Source: Bacteroidaceae bacterium
Lineage (GTDB): Bacteria; Bacteroidota; Bacteroidia; Bacteroidales; Bacteroidaceae
DNA: 64,000 nt
Direction: 5' to 3'
NCBI GenBank assembly: GCA_030843315.1
Contig: JAUUPT010000015.1
Span: 5,666 to 69,665 of the forward strand
In this document: piece by piece, positions 1 through 7,566 of the stretch
Numbering within the stretch: position 1 is the stretch's first letter
Layout: every line of letters starts with the position of its first letter
Notes under the pieces: generated by a model
The model's input: only the letters and a program-made list of their open reading frames with translations
Told to the model about the DNA's origin: nothing
The model's database searches: none
Program-made: the position numbers and the translations under genes

Positions 1-133
1 ATAAATAAGTTTGTTTTTCAGTATGAATTGAGGAATGAGTGACGGGAAATTTGTAGATGCAATAGAAACTGTTTTTCGTTAAGTTCAACTGCCTTAGATT
101 CTATTAAGTACGCATATCTATTCTGTTCAAGAT

Positions 134-595
134 GTGGAATCAGAAGAAATAAAATCCATGTTAAGAGCAACGGACAAGAATATCAAAAACGGAATCTATA
201 ACGAGAAACATCATCGTTTCAGTATAGAATCTCCTTATATATTCTGGGGCTTTAGCGGAATGTTTGCCATGATTGTCGTTTTGGCTGTTGCACTGTATTT
301 TGCAAAGCAGCCGGATTACAACCGCATCGACAACGACTTGAAGTATCGCTATATCAAGATGAAAGGCGAAGCGACTCCGAATAATATATCAGAATTGGAA
401 AACATCTTTGAACTCAACAGGGACAACGATAAAATGTGCCAAGTGCGTAAAGGTGTAGAAGCCTACGGGCATGCGGTTAGAAAGCAAGCTACTCTTGCTG
501 AGCAAGCACGATTGAATGAACATGCTGCTAAAGAATTGGACAGCAAGGCAAAGTCCATTAAAGGCAAGACTATTACGAACAAACCTAAAAAGTGA
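134..595 (+). CDS. Small single-span membrane protein, mobile-element type
   Basis: A 153-residue protein with a basic N-terminal part, one clear membrane segment at about residues 37-56 (FWGFSGMFAMIVVLAVALYF) and a long, charged, probably helical C-terminal part rich in Lys, Ala and Glu. From memory, proteins of this build sit beside relaxase or mobilisation genes in Bacteroidales elements, but I recognise no catalytic motif and assign no function. The first usable start is GTG at 134; the frame stays open back to a TAG at 95-97 without an ATG, so the true start is uncertain (ATG at 158 is the alternative) and the gene could be a 5'-truncated remnant. It lies 245 bp ahead of the defence operon on the same strand. 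Confidence 0.5.
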   Translation: MESEEIKSMLRATDKNIKNGIYNEKHHRFSIESPYIFWGFSGMFAMIVVLAVALYFAKQPDYNRIDNDLKYRYIKMKGEATPNNISELENIFELNRDNDKMCQVRKGVEAYGHAVRKQATLAEQARLNEHAAKELDSKAKSIKGKTITNKPKK

Positions 596-713
596 GTGTA
601 TGGCAAGTGTAGAAGTATCATAAGGAACAAAACTAGATTGTATCGACTGTCCTGTAATTTTTTGTTTGATTATCTTGTGGCTTTCATTGACTTACCTGAT
701 ACTTCAAAAAAGA

Positions 714-799
714 ACGCCATATTTTTGAAGAAATACGCCATATTTTTGAAATAATATTCCAAGTGTTAGCATTAATAACTGGAAAAATTCGTACCTTCG
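714..799 (+). promoter_or_regulatory. Promoter of the defence operon with a 16-bp direct repeat
   Basis: A sequence of Bacteroides -7 type, TACCTTCGC at 791-799, lies about 40 bp before the XRE start. Upstream, the 16-base word ACGCCATATTTTTGAA occurs twice, at 714-729 and 735-750, with a period of 21 bp (two helix turns). The paired spacing and the adjacent XRE gene suggest an operator for autoregulation; this is inference. Nothing else is visible in 596-840. Confidence 0.5.
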
Positions 800-840
800 C
801 AAAATTTAAAATAGAATCATGCAACATTAGACATTAGTAT

Positions 841-1056
841 ATGCAGAAAGGTGCAAATATCAATAGGATAAAGGCTGTGCTTGCAGAACAAAATAAAACG
901 AGCAAATGGCTTGCTGGAGAATTGGGTAAAGATCAAGCTACTATATCAAAATGGTGTACCAATACATATCAGCCAAGTTTGGAGACATTGGTGAAAATAG
1001 CCGAACTGCTTAATGTTGATGTTAGAGATTTAATTGTAAAAACAGAAATTAAATAA
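841..1056 (+). CDS. XRE-family helix-turn-helix regulator
   Basis: A 71-residue protein made almost wholly of one HTH_3 fold: the recognition part is at about residues 25-45 (LGKDQATISKWCTNTYQPSL), followed by the usual ETLVKIAELLNVDVRDLI end. No sensor or second domain. It is the first gene of the defence operon and ends 4 bp before brxP, so it is most likely co-transcribed and acts as a repressor of its own promoter, possibly through the direct repeat at 714-750. Small XRE genes are common first genes of restriction and BREX loci, where they limit expression. No good ribosome binding site precedes the ATG, and the predicted leader is only about 40 nt. Confidence 0.85.
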   Translation: MQKGANINRIKAVLAEQNKTSKWLAGELGKDQATISKWCTNTYQPSLETLVKIAELLNVDVRDLIVKTEIK

Positions 1057-1060
1057 GTTC

Positions 1061-3559
1061 ATGTATAAAATAGAATGGGATAAAGATACTGGAGGTGTCT
1101 TGTTGAGTTCCAAGGTCACAAAAGAGACTTTGGGTATATCACCTCGTCCTGTTTGGTTTGAAGAACTTGATATGCTTGGTCTTGATAGATTGGGATATGT
1201 CTATCCTCGTACGGAGATTCCGCTTTTGTGGGCGGTTAATAAGCAATATTTCTATCATGGTGCGTTGATGTTTGAAGCAAAAGGTGCAAATATTTATGAT
1301 GCACCCACTATTGTCTTTCAACCCGGAAAAGAAATTGCTGTAATAGAGCCTGTTGATGTAGAGGAAATGCTACATCGCAACAGCGACCAAATGTTTCTCA
1401 TTGAAAACGAAGCTATAGAATTTATTCGGGATACCTATATGGCTTATTCAGGAGTGAATAAAGCCAATGCTCTGTCAAAAGCCAATCAAGAGGTTGACTT
1501 TGAGGAACTTGCTGAAAAGGTGGAGAAACACACCAAGCAGAAAATGGCAGTAGTGAAGCAAGATTGCGAAAGCTTTGATATAGTACCACTCAAAACAGCC
1601 AATGCCGAGGGCAAACGTGTTTTGCTTTCCACTCGCATCGACCGATTTATCGCATCATTCTCCGGCGGCAAAGACTCGCAAGTGGTGCTTGACCTCGTAA
1701 CCCGAGCCATACCGCCTACCGCATTTGAGGTGATTTATTCCGACACCGGCTATGAATTGCCTCCGTCGTTAGAACTTTATGAAGAAGTGAAACGCTACTA
1801 TGGAGAGAGTTTCCCTGCATTAAAGTTCACCACCACACGCAACCACGAATCGGTTCTTAACTATTGGGATAAGATTGGAACTCCAAGCGACACCCACCGT
1901 TGGTGTTGCTCGGTGATGAAGACAGCCCCCCTTTACCGCTCACTCAAAGTGGAGGGTAACAAGCAGGCGCGTGTTCTTACTTTCGATGGCGTTCGTGCCG
2001 AAGAGTCTACACGTAGAAGCGGTTACAATAGAATTGGAAATGGTAAACATATTTTTACTTACAATGCCCATCCTATTCTTCAATGGAATGTTGTTGAGAT
2101 TTTCTTGTATATGATTATCCATAATCTTCCTATCAATCCTGCTTATCGTTGTGGATTTTCTCGTGTTGGGTGTGTTATTTGTCCTTTTGGCTCTGATTGG
2201 TCTGACTTTTTGGTAAGCAAACTTTATCCAGATTTCAGGAAACCATTCTTGGATAAACTCCAATCTTGGGTCGAAACATCGGGCATCAAAGACCCTAATA
2301 CTTTTATTAAAACAAAACGTTGGCATATCTCGGCTCTTGGAAGTCCGACCTTGTCAAATAAAGATAAAGTCTTAATAAGTAGTACCAATCATGTCACAAA
2401 ACTCAAAATATCAGCTACTCCGAATGCATTTTTTGAATGGCTAAAAGTTCTTGGTTCGTACACAATTGGTTACTCCAAAGATTCTTTTTCTGGAGCTATT
2501 CAAATCGGCAAAGATATTATTTCATTTAGTGGGACCAAAACCGCCACTCATATTGACATCAAATTCAATTCAAGTGATTTTCGCTTTGCTAATAATATTA
2601 TGCGAATTGCCCAGAAAGCAGCATATTGCATTCAATGTGAAGTTTGTGAAGTTCAATGTCCTACTGGAGCTTTGAAAATTGTTCCACATTTATCTATTGG
2701 TTCACAATGTGTACATTGTTTGAAGTGTATTAATTTTCACGAAAAAGGCTGCATCGCAGCTGATTGTTTAAGAAAAATATCAGGTAAAATAAAAATGGAT
2801 TCTTCATTATCAATTAAGGGTTATAAAACATTTGGTCTTCGCGACGAATGGATAGATGAATATGTAAGCGACCCTGATAATTTTTGGTCAAGCACCCTGT
2901 TAGGAACTGCTATGTTTGATTCTTTTAAAGCATGGACTAAAGATGCAGGATTGCTTGATGCCAAAAACAACACTACGGAATTTGGACGTTTTATGCAAGA
3001 AATTTATAAAGATAACCCCTCATTGTTTTGGGAAGTTATCTGGATAAATCTTTCTTACTCTTCCTTTATTGTCAATCGATTTATTAGCCAAGTATCTGTC
3101 GGTGATATATTTGACAAAAAAACTATAGCTGATAAAATTAGTACTACTGAAAGCGTTTCATCTCTGACTACATTAAACAATGCTATCGGTGCATTAATAG
3201 ATATGTTTAAGAATTCCCCAATAGGCGCGGATCTTGCCCAAGGTGAAGAGTTTGAAAAAAAACGTATTAGAAGAAGTTACGATGATTTGAGCCTTGAAGC
3301 TCTTGCGTATTCATTATATCTATATGCTGAGAAAAATGGTAGCATAGAATTCAGAGTTTCGGATCTTTATAACGCTGAAGGTCATAAAAGTGCACCTCTG
3401 GAATTTGGTATATCAAAAAATGCTCTTCTGAAAAAGCTTCGCTCACTTTCATCTGATACTAATAGAGTTTTATTGGCTGAATTAAATATGGGCTTAGACC
3501 ACATTACACTAAAGGAGGATTTAAATCCAATTTCTGTACTTAAAATATTAATTAAGTAA
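1061..3559 (+). CDS. brxP: BrxP-like PAPS-reductase protein with ferredoxin and DUF4007-like parts
   Basis: An 832-residue protein. After a roughly 190-residue N-terminal part comes a PAPS-reductase/PP-loop domain with SGGKDSQ near residue 200, then YSDTGYEL, HRWCCSVMK and DGVRAEESTRR, and a Cys group (CGFSRVGCVIC) that may hold an Fe-S cluster as in DndC. A two-cluster ferredoxin-type motif follows near residues 523-560 (CIQCEVCEVQCP and CVHCLKC). The end, from about 590, has TEFGRFM and LFWEVIWINLSY, which I read as DUF4007-like. In type 4 BREX, BrxP is the PAPS-reductase component; the related DndC and SspD act in DNA phosphorothioation. The likely role is therefore sulfur transfer to DNA or a sulfur-dependent step, not assimilatory sulfate reduction. 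Its stop overlaps the next start (TAATG). Confidence 0.8.
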   Translation: MYKIEWDKDTGGVLLSSKVTKETLGISPRPVWFEELDMLGLDRLGYVYPRTEIPLLWAVNKQYFYHGALMFEAKGANIYDAPTIVFQPGKEIAVIEPVDVEEMLHRNSDQMFLIENEAIEFIRDTYMAYSGVNKANALSKANQEVDFEELAEKVEKHTKQKMAVVKQDCESFDIVPLKTANAEGKRVLLSTRIDRFIASFSGGKDSQVVLDLVTRAIPPTAFEVIYSDTGYELPPSLELYEEVKRYYGESFPALKFTTTRNHESVLNYWDKIGTPSDTHRWCCSVMKTAPLYRSLKVEGNKQARVLTFDGVRAEESTRRSGYNRIGNGKHIFTYNAHPILQWNVVEIFLYMIIHNLPINPAYRCGFSRVGCVICPFGSDWSDFLVSKLYPDFRKPFLDKLQSWVETSGIKDPNTFIKTKRWHISALGSPTLSNKDKVLISSTNHVTKLKISATPNAFFEWLKVLGSYTIGYSKDSFSGAIQIGKDIISFSGTKTATHIDIKFNSSDFRFANNIMRIAQKAAYCIQCEVCEVQCPTGALKIVPHLSIGSQCVHCLKCINFHEKGCIAADCLRKISGKIKMDSSLSIKGYKTFGLRDEWIDEYVSDPDNFWSSTLLGTAMFDSFKAWTKDAGLLDAKNNTTEFGRFMQEIYKDNPSLFWEVIWINLSYSSFIVNRFISQVSVGDIFDKKTIADKISTTESVSSLTTLNNAIGALIDMFKNSPIGADLAQGEEFEKKRIRRSYDDLSLEALAYSLYLYAEKNGSIEFRVSDLYNAEGHKSAPLEFGISKNALLKKLRSLSSDTNRVLLAELNMGLDHITLKEDLNPISVLKILIK

Positions 3560-3990
3560 TGAATTCTGTTTTAGATATATACCGACTTATGTTTGCTTCT
3601 TTAAGAAGGGGCAACACAATGGGTGTATATTCTAAGGCAAAGCCTATTTTCCTCATAACTCTAATTGATTACATTCTTCTTTGTAAAGACAACAAATTCA
3701 AATGGGGGAATAAACAATTTCAAGAGAAATATCTTTGCAATTATAACATGGGAGAGAATCTGATTCCCACGTCATTGTGGAAACCTTTTTTCTACCTATC
3801 CTCTGAACCGTTCTACTCTCTTGTTTGGCGAGAAAGTCCGCCCAACAAACTCTTAAAGTCTCTGTCGGCAAGGCTCTTAAAAGAGTATCTGGATTATGCC
3901 AAGCTTGACGATGAGCTGTGGGAACTATTAAAAGACGAGTCGAATAGATTATATCTACGAGACAGCATAATCAAAAACTACTTCGATTAA
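3559..3990 (+). CDS. Small protein resembling a stand-alone DNA sulfur-binding domain
   Basis: A 143-residue protein coupled to brxP by a TAATG overlap. Three stretches resemble, from memory, the DNA sulfur-binding domain of ScoMcrA-type HNH endonucleases: AKPIFLITLIDYI near residue 27 (like HKPLLLL-LI), PFFYLSSEPFYSLVW near 75 (like PFFHLKSEGFWHL), and YAKLDDELWELLKD near 113 (like YA-LDEELFELLQD). No HNH motif or other nuclease signature is present, so it would be a reader without a cutter. Its place between BrxP and BrxC suggests recognition of phosphorothioated DNA within the complex. Both the family call and the role are inference; a helical adaptor of unknown fold is the alternative. 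Confidence 0.6.
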   Translation: MNSVLDIYRLMFASLRRGNTMGVYSKAKPIFLITLIDYILLCKDNKFKWGNKQFQEKYLCNYNMGENLIPTSLWKPFFYLSSEPFYSLVWRESPPNKLLKSLSARLLKEYLDYAKLDDELWELLKDESNRLYLRDSIIKNYFD

Positions 3991-4011
3991 AATTCAAATT
4001 CTTACTTGACA

Positions 4012-7000
4012 ATGGCAACAAGATATAACGACATCATAAAAAAACGTAGCGGTAGGGCTGCGTATAGTATTGAAGAAGAGAAAGGGAATCAATGGGCTTC
4101 ATTCATTCCCAACGACCAGTTTAATACTGTTTTGCGCACGGTGCTTCGTTCGGTGCGGGGCAACGATATTGATGCTCACAAATCATTTTGGGTAAACGGT
4201 ACATACGGCACAGGCAAGAGCCATGCCGTGGCTGTCATCACCCACTTGCTCTGCGACACGGTTGATAATATCAAGGAATGGGTGGACTATGAATATGGAG
4301 TGGATAAATTCGATCTTATTCGCAGTCAAATTTATAGCCTGCGTGAAGCCAAACGTCTGCTGCCTGTCAAGATTGAAGGACTGCGTGATATGTCGCACGT
4401 GTCCGATTTACCTTTAGTGCTTCAAACTGCCGTTGTCAAAGCACTCAATGAGGTGAATATTGAGATAGCTGTCGATACCGACTTCGATGCCCTCATTCAA
4501 CACATTCAAGACAACCAAGTGATTTGGGATGACCTTATTGCCCGTTTTGCCGAATTGCGCTCAATAGCATCTACCCGGGAAAAGTTGATACATAAACTTA
4601 CGAGTAAGGATATGGCGACTTTTCAAAAGGCAAAATCGGCTCAGCGTCAAGCTAACATGACCATTCTTTTGAATCAGGAGAATGTGGGTGCTTGGCTTAT
4701 TGAGGTGCAAGAGAAGCTTCGTGCCGAAACCGATTACAAAGGTTTGCTTATCATTTGGGACGAGTTTACCGATGTAATGGATGATTCTATTGGTATTCCT
4801 GTACTTAAAGCCCTTCAGACCATTGCCCAAAAATTTACCAACGAAGAAAACGACAGTTTTCTCTTTCTGATTTCTCACCCATCTGCTTTCAACAAATTGG
4901 GCAACGAGGAAACCAAGCAGACCGATGGACGCTACCACCGCATGAAATACAATATGGAGCCGGTGTCGGCGTTTAAAATCATGTCGCGCAAATTTGAGAT
5001 TATTGACCAAGAACGTCATCAATCGATGACCAATTTCTTCTATTCGGCCAACAACAATTTGCTCGACCTGTATACCGCATCTTCAAACGACCCGAAGGAG
5101 ACTCGCAATGACCTGCTCAACCTCTTCCCCGTACACCCGGCAACCGCTAACCTTGCCACTCACTACGCAACAGTTGTCGGTTCATCAAGCCGAAGTGTCT
5201 TTGAATTTATCGGTCAGAATGAGTCGATGGAAAACTTCTTGGAGAGCGAAACCGCTTTTGCCAATCGCGAAACCGTTACCGCTGACTATCTGTGGGACTT
5301 CGTACTGAAAGTGTTCCAAGACGATGTGGTGAGTTACGGAGCTGTCACCGAACGTTTCAACACCTATCGTCTGCAAGTGGAAAACCACGGCGAAGCGGCA
5401 TATGCCATATTCAAGGGTATCTTGCTACTCAACGCTTTCAACAACATATCGGCTGAAAACAACAACGACCTCGTAACACCGACTGAGGACAACATTATAA
5501 ATCTATTCCTCGGTACTCAATACGAGAACGAAATTGAAAAAGTACTCAATTGGTTCAATGATCAGGGCATCATTCAGCGTGCTCCAGGCGGCATATTCTC
5601 GGTTCAATTCTCCGCATTGCCCTCACACGAGATTGAAGAGTTGAAACAATCACTCGCTAACGACACAGATAAATTCCGTTTCATTTCGAGCGTCCTCAAT
5701 TTCGGTGACACTGCCGCTTCGTACTTTACCAAAAAGTTCGTTCAGAAAATCATTCGCCCTTATGCTTACAACTTCTATTCAGAAGCGTCAAACGATGCAC
5801 TGCTGAAAGACAGAATCAAACGGGCGAAAAAGGAATCGCGACCAAGCGACCTGTATTTGGCGTTGTTGTTTTCTAAGAACAATGCCGAAATAGCACATCT
5901 TCGTGAGTTTGCCGACCAAGCTTCAAACAGCGGTGTGACAGACGACAAGGATTTGAGGGATATTATATTTATTGTTTTCGACACAGCTTTTGGCGACAAG
6001 CAATATGCCCGTTTCATTGAGTATATGGCAAACTACACTTCTGCCCAGTCGCATGGTTTCCTCGACCAAGTGAATGTGCATCGCGACCATGCCGCTGAAA
6101 TGATAAAGGAATGGTTGCAAGATGTTCAACGCGGCAATGCCACTATCTACGTCAACAGACAGCAAATTCCTATCTCGGTGAAGCATCTTTCACCGTATCT
6201 CAATAACACGATTGCTCCTATCATTTTTCCACAAGGACCTGATGCTATCGAAACAATTAGGACGAAAGCCCCCAATACGTTCTGGAAGCCCCAAGTGTCG
6301 AAAGAGATTATCCGCACATTCATTTTCAGCACCAACAAGTCGGAACTTACTGAGGTTGCAGGTCAAATGAAACCCGTGCAATATCTTATCCAAGATGCGA
6401 TTGACGAAAATCTTGAATGGCGTGCGGATATGCCGGATAACCACCCCTTCAAAATGGTTTTTGATTTCATACAAAACAAAATTAAATATGCTGACAAGTC
6501 GTTACTATTTAACTTTGCCGAGAAATTTGACGATTTACGCAAACCGCCATACGGACTTTCGGGCAACTACGCTGCTGCGGCAATGGTTGCTTTTGCTATG
6601 CGCAGTTGGGAAAACAAAATTTTCGACACCTTAGGAAAACCCATTGATAAAAACAGCCTAGTGGAAATTATAGGCGAGTTGTTCAACGTTTGGGAAAAAG
6701 GAAAGAACTCAAATAAATTGAGTTTCAAATTCCAGACTCCCGAAGAGGGTAAACTCTGCAAAACACTTGTTAAGACCCTCAAACTCGACAAACTGAAAGG
6801 TTATAGCGACATATCTAGCCTCAAAGACGCTCGCTTTGCCATAACCAGTTCTTTGCTCGAAGAAAAAGGCTATCCGCTGTGGGCACTCAAATACATGGAC
6901 GAAGAGTTTATTAACTCTCACCCGGCTATTTTGCTTAACGAAGACCTCAAACGCTTGTTTGACAACATCGTTGCTATCTGTGGAGAGAAGGACATTAAAA

Positions 7001-7563
7001 ATCCTGCACTCGTTAAAGATACCCTTGACCTGATAGAAAGCTATCGTGCCGATATTCCCGACATCATGGCTAAGCCGGGCAACTTTCAAAACGGATTCAA
7101 CAACTTCTTGCTTAGTCAACCCGGTATCGGTTTGCAAGCCTTTGAAATAGCTTCTGCTTATGACTTTGTGAAAAAGCATCTTGAATCTACTGTCGGTTAT
7201 TGGTCGGAGGAAGAAGTGGTTGTTGCCTTGAAAGACTGGCGTATTGCCGAGAACGACAAAATTGAGGCAGAACGCCGTCGCGAGGAAGAAGAACGTCGCC
7301 GATTAGAAGAGGAGGAGTGCGAGCGCAAACTCGAAGAAGAACGCCGCCGACTCGAAGAAGAGGCGAAAAACGCCAAGAATACGGCTCTTCAAGAATTAAA
7401 AGGCAACCCTGAACACGTAGCCCGCAAGAAAGTTTCTGCTCAACAATATATTGATTCCATTGACTCATCGGATTTGCTCCGTTCACTTCTCGACAAGGTA
7501 ATCGATTTAGGTTACGAATTTATTATTGACAAGATTCTCGAATCATCAAATAATCAAGAGTAG
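4012..7563 (+). CDS. brxC: BrxC-like P-loop ATPase
   Basis: A 1183-residue protein and the largest of the operon. It has a Walker A GTYGTGKS near residue 63 and a Walker B LLIIWDEF near 245, followed by a SHPSAF sensor-like stretch near 288. The middle is long and without recognised motifs; residues about 1083-1125 form a highly charged coiled coil rich in Glu and Arg. This size and layout fit the BrxC/PglY ATPases found in all BREX types, which are needed for both modification and phage exclusion and are thought to work on DNA together with PglZ. I chose ATG 4012; a TTG two codons earlier is possible. The stop lies 3 bp before pglZ, so the two are tightly linked. Confidence 0.85.
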   Translation: MATRYNDIIKKRSGRAAYSIEEEKGNQWASFIPNDQFNTVLRTVLRSVRGNDIDAHKSFWVNGTYGTGKSHAVAVITHLLCDTVDNIKEWVDYEYGVDKFDLIRSQIYSLREAKRLLPVKIEGLRDMSHVSDLPLVLQTAVVKALNEVNIEIAVDTDFDALIQHIQDNQVIWDDLIARFAELRSIASTREKLIHKLTSKDMATFQKAKSAQRQANMTILLNQENVGAWLIEVQEKLRAETDYKGLLIIWDEFTDVMDDSIGIPVLKALQTIAQKFTNEENDSFLFLISHPSAFNKLGNEETKQTDGRYHRMKYNMEPVSAFKIMSRKFEIIDQERHQSMTNFFYSANNNLLDLYTASSNDPKETRNDLLNLFPVHPATANLATHYATVVGSSSRSVFEFIGQNESMENFLESETAFANRETVTADYLWDFVLKVFQDDVVSYGAVTERFNTYRLQVENHGEAAYAIFKGILLLNAFNNISAENNNDLVTPTEDNIINLFLGTQYENEIEKVLNWFNDQGIIQRAPGGIFSVQFSALPSHEIEELKQSLANDTDKFRFISSVLNFGDTAASYFTKKFVQKIIRPYAYNFYSEASNDALLKDRIKRAKKESRPSDLYLALLFSKNNAEIAHLREFADQASNSGVTDDKDLRDIIFIVFDTAFGDKQYARFIEYMANYTSAQSHGFLDQVNVHRDHAAEMIKEWLQDVQRGNATIYVNRQQIPISVKHLSPYLNNTIAPIIFPQGPDAIETIRTKAPNTFWKPQVSKEIIRTFIFSTNKSELTEVAGQMKPVQYLIQDAIDENLEWRADMPDNHPFKMVFDFIQNKIKYADKSLLFNFAEKFDDLRKPPYGLSGNYAAAAMVAFAMRSWENKIFDTLGKPIDKNSLVEIIGELFNVWEKGKNSNKLSFKFQTPEEGKLCKTLVKTLKLDKLKGYSDISSLKDARFAITSSLLEEKGYPLWALKYMDEEFINSHPAILLNEDLKRLFDNIVAICGEKDIKNPALVKDTLDLIESYRADIPDIMAKPGNFQNGFNNFLLSQPGIGLQAFEIASAYDFVKKHLESTVGYWSEEEVVVALKDWRIAENDKIEAERRREEEERRRLEEEECERKLEEERRRLEEEAKNAKNTALQELKGNPEHVARKKVSAQQYIDSIDSSDLLRSLLDKVIDLGYEFIIDKILESSNNQE

Positions 7564-7566
7564 TCT

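Noticed and set aside
1061..3559. Assimilatory PAPS reductase (CysH)
   Set aside because: Much longer, with ferredoxin and DUF4007-like parts, and in a PglZ/BrxL operon without sulfate genes.
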